Below are positions 9,701 through 18,471 of a stretch of DNA of 64,000 bases, in pieces. Each line of letters starts with the position of its first letter. The first letter of the stretch is position 1. The notes under the pieces are model-generated. The model saw only the letters and a program-made list of their open reading frames with translations, was not told the DNA's origin and made no database searches. The position numbers and the translations under genes were made by a program. This DNA comes from Myxococcota bacterium (GTDB lineage: Bacteria; Myxococcota_A; UBA9160; SMWR01), in contig JAKVBI010000006.1 of the NCBI GenBank assembly GCA_022447545.1, positions 49,688-113,687 on the forward strand, read 5' to 3'.

Positions 9701-10481
9701 ACTCATCGGCGATGGAGAGCAGGCCGTCGAGGGGCTCGGCACAACGCTCGGACGGGAAGGGATCTGCGGAAAGCGCCTCGGAAGACAGCCCATCCCGCAG
9801 GCACGCAAGTAGTTGGTTCTCCAACTCCTGGAGGCCCACCCCGCGGGCGACGAGGTCCAGCAAGTCGTGGTCGACGACCGGTGTCCCCCCGGTTCCCGTT
9901 GCCCCGCGACCCGACAGTCGACTCGATAGGACATGCCGCACGACCTCCGCACGAATCCGGCCATCGGCATCCACCTCCAGGCGCGGATGCAGTCCGGCCT
10001 CGAGGGCGTGTGCGGACAACAGGCGACGGCAGTAGGCGTGCACGGTTTGAACCACCAGTTGATCCAAGGAGCTGCGCAGAGCCCGGGCGCGGCAAATGCT
10101 TTCCTCACGAGATTCGGGAAGACTCTCGTCCTCCACCCCCTCCGGCAGTTCCCCAGCCTCCACCTCTGCCAATGCCTTGGCGACCCGAACTCCCATCTCT
10201 GCAGCTGCGGCCTCGGTGAAGGTGATCGCCACCAAGCGGCTCGCTACGCGCGCTGCGATTCGATCGTCGCCGGCGGGTGGCTGTTCCCCGTCCAAGGCCT
10301 GGCGGGCCCGCTCCCAGCCCGGCCCCAGACACCAGACCACCATCCGAGCGATCAGGGCCGACGTCTTGCCCGTACCCGCGCCCGCCTCCAACAGCAATGG
10401 CCGCTCGAAGTCCTGTTGGACGACGCGGCGCGCCTGGGCGTCGGCGCTCGCAAGCTCCCGGCTACGCGCTTCGTCGCTCAT
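6765..10481 (-). CDS. addA: AddA-type ATP-dependent helicase-nuclease subunit (UvrD-like with PD-(D/E)xK)
   Basis: Large subunit of the AddAB double-strand-break resection enzyme that loads RecA. The 1238 residues show superfamily 1A helicase motifs: Walker A GAGTGKT (34-40), DEFQDTDP near 425, GDPKQSIYAWRRAD, the VNYRS segment, HVAKGLDFPYVYL and YVAMTRARDRLVV. The C-terminal nuclease has AVDLVYRD...VVVDYKTE near 1165-1180, then a QGAVYQRAL helix, as in AddA/RecB nucleases. It overlaps addB by 4 bp (ATGA), so the two are translationally coupled. Length matches AddA (about 1200). RecB is the main alternative, but the partner protein has the AddB iron-sulfur pattern. Confidence 0.93.
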   Translation of the reverse strand: MSDEARSRELASADAQARRVVQQDFERPLLLEAGAGTGKTSALIARMVVWCLGPGWERARQALDGEQPPAGDDRIAARVASRLVAITFTEAAAAEMGVRVAKALAEVEAGELPEGVEDESLPESREESICRARALRSSLDQLVVQTVHAYCRRLLSAHALEAGLHPRLEVDADGRIRAEVVRHVLSSRLSGRGATGTGGTPVVDHDLLDLVARGVGLQELENQLLACLRDGLSSEALSADPFPSERCAEPLDGLLSIADEFRQCVGEDLRGVSRAAKTQRVDALVDQTRNEVQRLRDALEGPEALIGSVRWLSENWEKGDLDRLRTWSREGYNQGERAALGGRTADLAPLAAELRRCLESLRRLDPELLVRARPVVAGLLGEVESELRTRGVISFESLLLEARNLLRGSPEVAARIRTGIDQLLVDEFQDTDPLQYDIVRELALVGEASQRPGLLLVGDPKQSIYAWRRADLAAFEAFAGELSAAGGRLERLSVNYRSLPLILDEVECSVEPVMQESAGVQPAFQPLLASPKRAAASLAPMGRRLSVEHWVLSGWDAGERTPQPITARDAANLEARALAKDLRDLHDTHGVSWKDCALLFRSRGDWEIYLEALRNAGIPYHVAGDTSYYKRREIIEATALVASVFDPNDHLALLTWLRGSAVGVPDAALIALWAHDLPDRAGSLYGEGDPGLVELAGVIEQVAGALPAEVPGIDRVAGWHHNLIAALVTLARARERFLCDPGDRFVEWLREATLFEVSEASRYLGTWRSANLDRFFRELAEDLAEGVEPAMLVRRLLHATALGEVSGDARPRDELDDAVSVLTCHVAKGLDFPYVYLVQAHKGSSSVNRDGSCVGRIRGRTEYKLLGAPTLGWADVEAARKAASEAERVRLLYVAMTRARDRLVVSGVWPDYQRKNLEGQLISLLEARGAVDGPLADRMAEASALGTDRVEDSHGVLWVFPALDPLPLDLATATGDPSEARVSRTEVEKQSARLADARADAKARMERPTAEHASDAEREREREARAERAGWVDGEAPWASGPVAPNVARCVGTAIHRVLEGADFGEFGPAEGEASEDSQGWLNRGTEHLNEILTGLLEGAALEEARAHAHAIWERFARGSLAQRLSELAPRVVARELPVLLPVEGLEGSRREEAAVGFVSGAVDLVYRDPETDECVVVDYKTEAPDDEVLEDRAAAHAAQGAVYQRALRDSLGLSYTPRFEVWFLARDRVIAVSGASD

Positions 10482-13400
10482 TTGGGCCTCCTCCCGCGGT
10501 TCCAGATGGCGGTCAGGGCGCGCTCGGCATCGCTGACTGCCAGGGGCTCCTCCCCCGCCTCCCCTTCGAAGCGCTCGAGATAGGCCTCCATGCGAACACG
10601 AGCCCCACTGTCACCGCGCAGGCAAGCGCTCTTGACCTCGCAATACCCACACGTCCTGGGTTCACGAGAGGACGGCGCGTCAAACAGCCGCGGCACGAAA
10701 CTGCCGTGCTCCCAGACGTCGAGCATCACCCCCAGGGTTTCACGAAAGAGGCCGTTCAACGTGGAATCCTGTGAATCCACCTCCAGGATGGCCTTCGCGT
10801 GATCGACATCAGGGGACAGGTACACGTAGCGCCCAAGGGCCCCGCCCTCGGCTCTTTCGGCCGTGCCAATCGCGTAGGCGACCGCCTGCAACAACTCGCC
10901 GCGCTCCACAGCGCTCTGCAGATTGCGCTGCCGGATTTTTTCAGTGGAGGCGGTAATGACCGCGCGCCCGGTCTTGTAATCGCTGAGAACGGGTTGCTCA
11001 CCCACCGCGTCCAGGCGGTCGGCCCGAAAACCGATGCGGCGCGGCGGGTTTCCTTCGCGCTCCACCGTCACCGAACCGCCGACCTCGACGCCGAGGACCC
11101 CATCCGGCTCGCCGGGCCAATCCAACTCCAGGGCCCGCTCGACGTACGGGTACACCCGCCGGGTCAGGGCCTCGGCAAAGCCCGGCCAGCGAACCCCCTC
11201 CTCCAACAGGACCCGCTCGGCCACCGTACGGCACAGTTCGGCCAGCGTGTCAGCATCAGGACGCTCCAGGGCTGCGGGCTCACGCCGTAACGCATCCTCC
11301 AGTTTCAGACGATCCGGCCGACCGGAGCGCCCCCCCACCCATTCGAGCACCTCGTGGACAATGCTTCCAAGGCGCGCGGAATCCACATCGGGCAGGTTGA
11401 GCAGGGCATCGGGTGGAGCTGCGAGTTTGAGTACCGACCGCAGGAAGGCCTTCCACGGACAGGTAAACACGTTCTCGACGGTGGTCACGAACAAATCGGA
11501 AACACGTGGATCGGCGGCCTCTCGCACCGGCCCCGTGAAACCGAAGTAGGGCCCCAACTGGGTGGAGTTTCCGCGCGGTCCGTAATCGAGTTCGGCGGCC
11601 ACCGCCAAACGCCCACTCGTCAGGCTGGCGGAATCGAAGTTGGCGAACGTCGGAAGGGAATGGGCGAGAGCGACCTCAAGGGCTTCGTTGTGTCGTCGAG
11701 TGCCGAGTTGCAGCGCAGCCACCTGGGCATGCTCGGGCGCCGGGCGGGGGGATCGCGCGGCCTGGGGGTCGCTTTGCCAGGTCGGCGACCAGAGCGACGG
11801 CACGTCCACCACTTCGCGCAACCGACCGGCCGTCTCCAGACGCTCCAGGAGAGGCGAGAGGGCGAGAGCCCGACCGTCGTCATCCCCCACCGGGGCGCTG
11901 AGCACGACATTTGGACTGGCCTGTAGGAGCTGGGCGAACAGATAACGCTCCTCGGCGTGCCCCTCGGATTTCACTGGCAAGTCGGGAAGCAGGCTGCGCA
12001 GCGAGACCCGCAAGCCGTCGGGCATGAGCGGATCTTCACTGACCGTACGCGGGAAGGCACCGCGTCCCAGACCCAACACGAACAGATGATCGAAGGTCCG
12101 CGCGCGTGCCTCCATCACACTGAGAAGCGCGACGCCGCCCCCCCGACCGCCCAGAGAGTCCCGGCCGAAGTCGGCGCTCATGCGTTCCATCAGGCCCAAC
12201 CACTCTTCGCGTGTCAGCTCCTCGGACTCGATCCCCCGACAGTCGCCAACCAGCTGGGCCACATGTCGCCCAGAACCGGCATCGAGACGCCAACCCAAAA
12301 CCGACTCCACCAGTTCTGTGAGGCACTGCAGGTGGCGGCCCAGGCTCGCACTGGACGGCCAGTCCGCACACAGAGCGAGCAAGCGCTGTGCACTGAGAAA
12401 CAGCGCGGCGAGGCGCGCGCCCGCGACCTTGCGACGCACGGCTTGGGGGCCTCCCGGGGCATCCGCACCGCGCAGTCCCCTGCGGGCTGCCAACTCGAGG
12501 TCCGCGGGCACTTCACCCTCGGTTCCAGGAGCGAGTTGCGCCAACTCGTCGATCCGCACGATTCCCAATTCGTGGAGCGCCCAGCGCAAATCCGCCCGCT
12601 GCACGGACGGGGCGTTCCCCGCTTCCAGCACTTCGGAGTCCCTGGAGGCAACCCCGGACGAACGCGGACTCTCATCGACTTCCAGCAGACCGAGCCAACC
12701 CTCGGCGAACGCAGCCCCGGGCCGGTCCAGGACGGCCCACAGGGCACGCAGCGGACGCGCGTGGGGCAGCACCGGCCCACTCCCGTATCCCGAGTAGGGG
12801 ACCCCCAGGCGCGAAAAATGGCACCGGAGTGGCAACGCGTAGGGGGCGAGATCCCGGGCCACCACTGCAATCCGCTCGGGTTCAACACCCGCGTCGAGCA
12901 GCGCGCGAAGCCTCACGGCCACCGCGCGTGCCTCGGCCGAGGGAGTGGGTGCCCTCAGCAGGCTCGGGCTACATGCCTCGAGAGCGCGAACGGAGGTGGC
13001 GGCCTCGGGCCCGAAGCGATCGGAAAAACGACGGCTGAACGCGACGCCTGCATCTTCGCGACCGGGCTCGGCAGGGTCCTCGGGCCGGTCCAGCAGAATC
13101 TGCGCGCCCAGGTGCTGGACCAGGACCTCCAGCAGATCGGTCAGCGCACCCGTGGCATCGGCAAAGCCGTGGATCAGGATGCCGCGATTCGGCAGGGCCC
13201 CTTCGGGATCTCGAAGAAGCACCTCACGCGCACTGCGAAACAGACCCGCGCGGTGAAACCGCTCGCCCTGCTCGACCTGCTCGGCGAGCCGGGCCGCCAC
13301 CCTCAGAGCGGCACCGGCGCGCGCCGCGGAGGCCCCGCCCCATTCCTCGAGGCTTTCCTGCATGGCTTCGGCATGAACGGGTTCGAGACCGGCGTCGAGC

Positions 13401-13828
13401 AAGTCATTGACCACCCCCGAAACCACCGAGTATCCGCCGGAGAGGCCCTCCAGGCAGTCGCGCAGGCTCTCCTCCTGCCGGGCGAGGCGGCTGATATGGA
13501 CCGCCAGCAGATTGGCCCCCGCAAGGAGGGGCGTCTGCCCCGCACGCTCGAGGATCTCGAGCGTCACGCGCTGGGCGGTCTGAACCTGGAGCCCCACGAG
13601 GGGTCGACCCACCCTCCGCATGAAGGTGGTGCAAACGTGCTCGCGGAGACTGCGCGAAGGCACCACGACCCGCACGGGGCGGGACAGGGCCTCCAGACCG
13701 TTTTCTCCCGTGGTCAACAGGGCTTCGAGCGCATCGAAAAGCAGGGCTTCGACGGCACGCGGCCCGGATGCCACACGAGCAGTGCCCTTCGGGGGTTCGC
13801 CGGGATCGAACAGGAGTTGCTGCGCCAT
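10478..13828 (-). CDS. addB: AddB-type helicase-nuclease subunit with Fe-S nuclease domain
   Basis: Second subunit of AddAB (1116 residues). The N-terminal half resembles a degenerate UvrD helicase without a Walker A motif (VRVVVPSRSLREHV near the start). The C-terminal nuclease has LSDYKTGRAV, and the four cysteines of the AddB 4Fe-4S staple are visible: one in VFTCPWKAF near residue 789 and three as CX2CX5C in TCGYCEVKSAC near 1060-1069. This is the spacing known for AddB. It is first in the operon, with addA next. Its ATG shares a CATG tetranucleotide with an opposing ATG of a possible small gene. Confidence 0.92.
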   Translation of the reverse strand: MAQQLLFDPGEPPKGTARVASGPRAVEALLFDALEALLTTGENGLEALSRPVRVVVPSRSLREHVCTTFMRRVGRPLVGLQVQTAQRVTLEILERAGQTPLLAGANLLAVHISRLARQEESLRDCLEGLSGGYSVVSGVVNDLLDAGLEPVHAEAMQESLEEWGGASAARAGAALRVAARLAEQVEQGERFHRAGLFRSAREVLLRDPEGALPNRGILIHGFADATGALTDLLEVLVQHLGAQILLDRPEDPAEPGREDAGVAFSRRFSDRFGPEAATSVRALEACSPSLLRAPTPSAEARAVAVRLRALLDAGVEPERIAVVARDLAPYALPLRCHFSRLGVPYSGYGSGPVLPHARPLRALWAVLDRPGAAFAEGWLGLLEVDESPRSSGVASRDSEVLEAGNAPSVQRADLRWALHELGIVRIDELAQLAPGTEGEVPADLELAARRGLRGADAPGGPQAVRRKVAGARLAALFLSAQRLLALCADWPSSASLGRHLQCLTELVESVLGWRLDAGSGRHVAQLVGDCRGIESEELTREEWLGLMERMSADFGRDSLGGRGGGVALLSVMEARARTFDHLFVLGLGRGAFPRTVSEDPLMPDGLRVSLRSLLPDLPVKSEGHAEERYLFAQLLQASPNVVLSAPVGDDDGRALALSPLLERLETAGRLREVVDVPSLWSPTWQSDPQAARSPRPAPEHAQVAALQLGTRRHNEALEVALAHSLPTFANFDSASLTSGRLAVAAELDYGPRGNSTQLGPYFGFTGPVREAADPRVSDLFVTTVENVFTCPWKAFLRSVLKLAAPPDALLNLPDVDSARLGSIVHEVLEWVGGRSGRPDRLKLEDALRREPAALERPDADTLAELCRTVAERVLLEEGVRWPGFAEALTRRVYPYVERALELDWPGEPDGVLGVEVGGSVTVEREGNPPRRIGFRADRLDAVGEQPVLSDYKTGRAVITASTEKIRQRNLQSAVERGELLQAVAYAIGTAERAEGGALGRYVYLSPDVDHAKAILEVDSQDSTLNGLFRETLGVMLDVWEHGSFVPRLFDAPSSREPRTCGYCEVKSACLRGDSGARVRMEAYLERFEGEAGEEPLAVSDAERALTAIWNRGRRPK

Positions 13829-14063
13829 GTGCGCGGCCTTTCTCTGCCACGGTTGTCAGTTCGCGGGTCAGTGCCGGGGTCGGTGCTGCCTAGACCCGAT
13901 CATTGCAGAATCGTGCGACAGCTGCGGTCATACCTCCCTGGGCCACTCGTCCCGCCGGAACCCGGCGTCCCACGACCGCTTCAGCGAAACGATTCTCCGG
14001 GGTTGGACCGCCGGGGGTTTGACTTTCCATCCGCGTTGCGCTGAGGTTACGTCCGCAGCATGA
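13827..14063 (+). CDS. Possible small cysteine-rich protein (78 aa)
   Basis: An open frame starting ATG at 13827 encodes 78 residues. Its first 37 residues contain nine cysteines (CHGC, GQCRGRCC, CDSCGH), which suggests a zinc-binding knuckle. It ends 15 nt before the TerB-like gene and could be co-transcribed with it. Support is weak: only a GGAG about 10 nt upstream, no recognised family, and GC at third codon positions is only moderate. It may be no more than the open 5' region between two divergent genes. Confidence 0.25.
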   Translation: MCAAFLCHGCQFAGQCRGRCCLDPIIAESCDSCGHTSLGHSSRRNPASHDRFSETILRGWTAGGLTFHPRCAEVTSAA

Positions 14064-14078
14064 CCACAGGAGATACAG

Positions 14079-14648
14079 GTGTCATCGGAAGAGTTTCTGG
14101 GAGATCGGAAAAAAGCCCTCGAGGAATCGTTCTTCGCCAAGAAGAACCAGAAGCTCCTCGATGAGCTCCGCAGCAAACGCGATCGAGCCTCGTCTCGCGA
14201 CAGCCTACGGGAGATTTCAGGCATCGAGGAGGACACAATCCTCGATTGTCTGTGTGAACTCGGTGTGGAGCCGGACACCTGGCTCGCGATTTCCCTGGTG
14301 CCCCTGGTGGAGGTGGCCTGGGCAGACGGTGACGTCGCCCCCAAGGAACGCAGTGCCGTGCTCAGGGCCGCTGAAAGTCTCGGCATCGAAGCCGGTAGCG
14401 CGAGCGCCCAGCTGCTGGAAACCTGGCTCACCGAACGTCCCGCCGTGGCATTGATGGAGGCCTGGGGCGAGTACATCGTGGGGGTGTGTGCGTCGCTGGG
14501 AGTCGCCGAGCGCAATGGCTTACGGGACCACATCCTGGGTCAGGCCCGCTCCGTCGCTGAAGCAGCGGGTGGGATCCTCGGACTGGGCCAGAAGGTCTCG
14601 GACACCGAGCAACGGGCACTGGAAGAGATCGGAAAGGCCTTCGCCTGA
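14079..14648 (+). CDS. TerB-like helical protein
   Basis: A 189-residue soluble protein. The middle and end show TerB-type acidic helices (LVEVAWADGDVAPKERSAV; VSDTEQRALEEIGKAF), the (D/E)-rich pattern known from tellurite-resistance TerB and related metal-binding helical proteins. Function is otherwise unknown; no other ter gene is nearby, so tellurite resistance should not be inferred. GTG start with AGGAG 6 nt upstream. Convergent with the DUF362 gene (15-nt gap). Confidence 0.72.
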   Translation: MSSEEFLGDRKKALEESFFAKKNQKLLDELRSKRDRASSRDSLREISGIEEDTILDCLCELGVEPDTWLAISLVPLVEVAWADGDVAPKERSAVLRAAESLGIEAGSASAQLLETWLTERPAVALMEAWGEYIVGVCASLGVAERNGLRDHILGQARSVAEAAGGILGLGQKVSDTEQRALEEIGKAFA

Positions 14649-14663
14649 CGATCTCCGGGCCGA

Positions 14664-15944
14664 TCAGTTGGTGCCATCTCTCAGCGAACGCGTGCGGCGT
14701 CGCGCCGCCACCTCCGGTGCCTCCAGCAGGCAGGTCCAGAGCACCTTGAAGGAGGTCAGGAAGGCCGCCAGACCCGTGCGTTCGAGTTGGGGTGAATCGT
14801 CCCCCACACTCGCGTACCCCTGCTCGTCGGCCGAAACGTCGCTCCAGTTCGCGAACAGTCGCCCCCAGACACTGTCGAGCACCTCTGCCATCTTCTTCTT
14901 CGCGATGACCGGATACCAGAACACGTCGTGATACAAGACGCTGGCGAGGTAGGCCCAGGGGGCCAGCACCGTCTTCAGCGACCACTCGATGGGCTTCTTG
15001 AGGGGCCCCCAGTAGATCTTGTGCTGCATGCGGGACGCGAAGGTCATCTTCTTGAAGGGCCCCACGAAGTTCCATTGCTCCGCGCCCACTTCGGCGTCCC
15101 CCGCGATCTCGATCTCCCTCATGTCACCGCATCCCAAACCCCGCTCGTGAGCCATGCGGATGAACTTCACGTCCATCGGGTCGAAGCCCATCATGTGGGC
15201 CGCCACGGCGTCGATGGCCACCTGATCATCGCTGGCCAGAATCACGTCCTTGACATGGGGAATCATGCAACGCGGCCCGGGCCCGTCTCCCGCGAAAGTC
15301 CCGTCCATGACGGCGAACACCCCGGAATGGATCTTTTTCTGGATCATCAGCAAATCCACCAGCGTCTCGTGGATCACGGGGTGGGTCCAGTGGCGGTGCT
15401 CGTTCAGCAACCCACCAAAAGCGTTCTTCATGGCCCCGGTGGTGGTGGTGAAGACGTGGGTCTTGACCGTGGGCAGATGAATGATGTTCTCGCCGATGAA
15501 CCGTTTCGGAATCGAGAAACCACCGGGGTAAACGTCATTCAGACACAGGAATTCATCGGCCAGGTCGCCCACGGCATCGCGGATGTGGATCCACTCCTCT
15601 CCCTCGTAGAGGTGGAGGTTGCGCAGGCCATGGGCCTCGATCACGTCGATCTGCTTATTCTCCCGCTCGCCCAGGTGGGCATCGATCACCACCGTCCGGT
15701 TGTGGCAGCCGTGGATCAAATCCGGATCGTAACCATCCTTCTTCATGGCGCGGATCACGCCCTCGAGTTGCCAGGGTGTGGTCGAGCTGCCGGGGTAGAA
15801 GAAGTGCCAGGAGATGTTGATCTTGAGCGCCGTGTCGGCGGTCTTGGGCAACACGTCCTGATAGCCCGCCAGATTGAGCAGGCGGTGATAGTCGGACAAC
15901 ACGGTTCGGGGACTCGTCCGAAGAACGGCGACGCGTGCACCCAC
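14664..15944 (-). CDS. DUF362 domain protein
   Basis: A 426-residue protein of the DUF362 family, whose biochemical role is not established; members often accompany iron-sulfur or membrane enzymes. Seen: N-terminal VAVLRTSPRTV, the central IIHLPTVKTHVFTTTTGAMK with NAFGG, VMDGTFAGDGPGPR, and SDDQVAIDAVAAHMMGFDP. No 4Fe-4S ferredoxin cysteines are present, although many DUF362 proteins carry them. The GTG start lies 4 nt after the stop of the secreted cyclophilin gene, so the two form an operon with likely coupling. The C-terminal about 130 residues are more hydrophobic and may attach to the membrane. Confidence 0.85.
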   Translation of the reverse strand: MGARVAVLRTSPRTVLSDYHRLLNLAGYQDVLPKTADTALKINISWHFFYPGSSTTPWQLEGVIRAMKKDGYDPDLIHGCHNRTVVIDAHLGERENKQIDVIEAHGLRNLHLYEGEEWIHIRDAVGDLADEFLCLNDVYPGGFSIPKRFIGENIIHLPTVKTHVFTTTTGAMKNAFGGLLNEHRHWTHPVIHETLVDLLMIQKKIHSGVFAVMDGTFAGDGPGPRCMIPHVKDVILASDDQVAIDAVAAHMMGFDPMDVKFIRMAHERGLGCGDMREIEIAGDAEVGAEQWNFVGPFKKMTFASRMQHKIYWGPLKKPIEWSLKTVLAPWAYLASVLYHDVFWYPVIAKKKMAEVLDSVWGRLFANWSDVSADEQGYASVGDDSPQLERTGLAAFLTSFKVLWTCLLEAPEVAARRRTRSLRDGTN

Positions 15945-15948
15945 CCGA

Positions 15949-16638
15949 CTACTCGACCAGAATGCTGGCGCTGGTGATCTCGAGGGGCTCGCTGGGCTTC
16001 CCTCGCCGGGACCCCGCGGCCTCGAGTGCGTTCAGCGTTCCCTTACCCTCAACCACCTCGCCAAACACCGTGTGCTTGCCGTCGAGATGGGGGGTGGGGC
16101 CAAAGGTGAGGAAGAACTGACTCCCGTCGGTTCCCGGTCCAGCGTTGGCCATACTCAGAATTCCGCGCTTGTCGTGCTTGGCGTCATCGTCGAACTCTCC
16201 CGAGTATTTGTAGCCCGGACCTCCGATGCCACGGCCGAGAGGGTCCCCCCCCTGGGCCATGAAACCGGTGATGACCCGGTGAAACGGAACATCGTCGTAG
16301 AACCCCAGTTCCGTCAGGTAGATCGTGCTCGACACGTGCATGGGGGCGACCTGGGGCAGCAACTTGATCTTCATGGACCCCTTGTTGGTCTTGAGCAGCC
16401 AGTAGTAGGTCTTCGACGGGTCGAACTTGACCTTGGGTGGCTTGGGCAACTGGGTCTTCCAGTTCGGATTCGATTTGTCGATATTCTGCTTGGCGATGAA
16501 GGCGTCGATGGCCGCCACTCCCTGGGCGGGCTGGGCCTTTTCGTGGTGCGCGGCCCAGGAGGCCGACGCGAGCCCCACCCAGAGCGATGCAGCCGCCAAC
16601 AGAGCGGCCCAGCGAAAACTTCCGAGGCTGGCATTCAC
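15949..16638 (-). CDS. Secreted cyclophilin-type peptidyl-prolyl isomerase
   Basis: Catalyses proline cis-trans isomerisation in exported proteins. The 229 residues begin with a signal peptide (hydrophobic segment, cleavage predicted near ASWAA-HH). The cyclophilin core has FHRVITGFMAQGGDPLG, then GGPGYKYSGEF, MANAGPGTDGSQFFLT and PHLDGKHTVFGEV, which include the catalytic Arg in FHRV and the Gln/Phe of the substrate pocket. An N-terminal region of about 60 residues precedes the core. First gene of a two-gene operon with DUF362. Confidence 0.92.
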   Translation of the reverse strand: MNASLGSFRWAALLAAASLWVGLASASWAAHHEKAQPAQGVAAIDAFIAKQNIDKSNPNWKTQLPKPPKVKFDPSKTYYWLLKTNKGSMKIKLLPQVAPMHVSSTIYLTELGFYDDVPFHRVITGFMAQGGDPLGRGIGGPGYKYSGEFDDDAKHDKRGILSMANAGPGTDGSQFFLTFGPTPHLDGKHTVFGEVVEGKGTLNALEAAGSRRGKPSEPLEITSASILVE

Positions 16639-16810
16639 GTGCGATTCTCCTTGGAGTCAAAGCCCTCACCGCGGAGGCGCCGAGGCGCCAGCCGGTGCCG
16701 AGCCCAGGTGGACGGGACGCGGAGGATCGGAATCCAGACCGTTGCCGAACCTCCCACGCCCCACAGGGTAACCTCGGAAGAACCAGCGGCCAGGGGACGA
16801 GAAATCAGGA

Positions 16811-17275
16811 GTGCGAGGCCAGGTGGACCTCTATTTCGCCTATGGGTCGAACCTCACGACCTCACGCATGCTCGAACGCGTACCCTCGGCACGCGTGCGG
16901 GGCCGCGCCTGTTTGGAGGGCTATCGCCTGCAGTTCGACAAGCGCAGCCGGGATGGCTCGGCCAAAGCCAACGTCAGCGTTGATCGGCACGGAGAAGTCT
17001 GGGGCGTGGCCTTCAACATGCGCACCGAGGACTGGACGGCCCTGGACGGTTTCGAACCCGGCTACCAGCGCATCGAGGTTCGGATTTCAGGGGACGACGG
17101 GACCATGCGCCAGGTGCAGACCTACCAGAGCGATGACACGACCCCAGACCGCAGACCCTTTGCCTGGTACCTGAAGCTGGTGGTCGATGGCGCGCGCGAG
17201 CACCACCTGCCAGCCGACTACGTGGCGAGGCTGGCCGCCACACCGACCCGACCCGACCCCCCCGCCGAGGTCTGA
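16811..17275 (+). CDS. Gamma-glutamylcyclotransferase-like protein
   Basis: Likely cleaves gamma-glutamyl amino acids or peptides to 5-oxoproline in the cytoplasm. The 154 residues show the family fingerprint: YGSNL at 11-15, the central FNMRTEDWTALDGFEPGY with candidate catalytic acid E82, and a C-terminal WYLKLVVDGAREHHLP segment. The start is uncertain: GTG 16811 has AGGA directly abutting, while an in-frame GTG at 16823 has better spacing. It ends 2 nt before the convergent aminotransferase stop. Confidence 0.85.
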   Translation: MRGQVDLYFAYGSNLTTSRMLERVPSARVRGRACLEGYRLQFDKRSRDGSAKANVSVDRHGEVWGVAFNMRTEDWTALDGFEPGYQRIEVRISGDDGTMRQVQTYQSDDTTPDRRPFAWYLKLVVDGAREHHLPADYVARLAATPTRPDPPAEV

Positions 17276-17277
17276 CT

Positions 17278-18441
17278 TCAGCGACCGGATCCCCGCCCAA
17301 GACGCTGGGCAACCCGGGGGATAGCGGCCAACACGTCGTCGGGAGGCGCTGCCGTGTAACACAGGCGAGCCCAGTTTTCGTAATCACGCCCACACGAAAT
17401 CCCCGGCGATAGAGCCACTCCCTCGGCCAGACAATCCGCCAGAAATCCCGAAATGCCGCGTTCGTCCAGCGCGGGGCTGGCATCCAGAAACAGAAACGTC
17501 GAGCCCTCGGGACGCGCTACTCCGAGAATGTCTGCCGCATCATCGCCCACGCGCTGATAGGCGGCGCGCGCCTCGGCCAACCAGGCATCCCCGTCCCGCA
17601 GCAGGCGAAGGGCGGCAAACTGAGCCGCTGTCGGCGCCGCGTAATAGGTGTGGGACGCGATCTTTCCGGCCTGGGCAATGGCTGCGGGCGGCCCCACCAC
17701 ATAGCCGATCCGATAGCCAGCCAGCCCATAGGCCTTCGAAAACGAATAGGCAGTCAAGGTGCGCTCGGGCGCCAGCGACCCCAGAGAGAGGTGGGGCATG
17801 CGGTAGGCAAAGTTCTCGTAGACCTCGTCGGAGAGAAGCCAGAGATTCTCGCTGCGCGCCAGTTCCGCAAAGGCCTCGAGCCATTCCGCTGGGATGACCC
17901 GGCCCGTGGGGTTCGATGGCGTACAGACGTAGAGTGCCACGGTTCGGGCCGTCAGTTTCTCCCGCACCGCCGCCACGGCGGCATCAACGGAATCCACGCG
18001 GTCGAAGAAGGGCACCTCCACCGGCTCGGCTCCAAAGGCCTGCACGGCCCCGCGGATCAGCGGCCAAAAGGGAGCCAGAATCAGCACCTGCTCGCCCGGT
18101 CCGGCCAGCATTCCCACCGCACAGGCCAAACCACTGGTGGCCCCGGCCGCCACGAGTACTCCCTCGCGCTCGGCCGGAAACCCATTGCGCGTCCTGACCT
18201 TCTCCACCAGAGCATCGATGAGTTCCGGCAGGCCCCGGGGATCGCTGTAGCGGTGGATGCCCGGATGGTCCAGTTGGTGGATATCCTCGAGGCGAGCGCC
18301 TTCGAGGGGAGTGCGCCAGGTGTCGCCGACGTTGAGTGGGCAGACCTGCCCCTCGACGGTCTCCGTCCGGCTCTTTACGGGGGCGTAGACACTGCCGGGC
18401 ATGGCCGCGATGTTGGGAACGCATACGGGAGGACGGGGCAT
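17278..18441 (-). CDS. PLP-dependent aminotransferase, class I/II
   Basis: Transfers an amino group between an amino acid and a 2-oxo acid; the substrate is unknown. The 387-residue fold-type I protein has CTPSNPTG (174-180), the cofactor-binding D205 and Y208 in LLSDEVYENF, and the PLP lysine K236 in YSFSKAYGLAGYR. The C terminus is intact. It is followed downstream only by the convergent cyclotransferase. The upstream NAD-binding gene is on the same strand with a 30-nt gap. Confidence 0.9.
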   Translation of the reverse strand: MPRPPVCVPNIAAMPGSVYAPVKSRTETVEGQVCPLNVGDTWRTPLEGARLEDIHQLDHPGIHRYSDPRGLPELIDALVEKVRTRNGFPAEREGVLVAAGATSGLACAVGMLAGPGEQVLILAPFWPLIRGAVQAFGAEPVEVPFFDRVDSVDAAVAAVREKLTARTVALYVCTPSNPTGRVIPAEWLEAFAELARSENLWLLSDEVYENFAYRMPHLSLGSLAPERTLTAYSFSKAYGLAGYRIGYVVGPPAAIAQAGKIASHTYYAAPTAAQFAALRLLRDGDAWLAEARAAYQRVGDDAADILGVARPEGSTFLFLDASPALDERGISGFLADCLAEGVALSPGISCGRDYENWARLCYTAAPPDDVLAAIPRVAQRLGRGSGR

Positions 18442-18471
18442 CGGACTTCGACCTCCAAGCCTTGGTGCGAC

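Noticed and set aside
11957-14044. A 695-codon plus-strand open frame opposite addB
   Set aside because: Antisense shadow of addB, whose Fe-S cysteines and nuclease motif are intact; the shadow has no recognisable domain.
14079-14648. A tellurite-resistance operon
   Set aside because: Only one TerB-like protein is present, with no terC, terD or terZ nearby.
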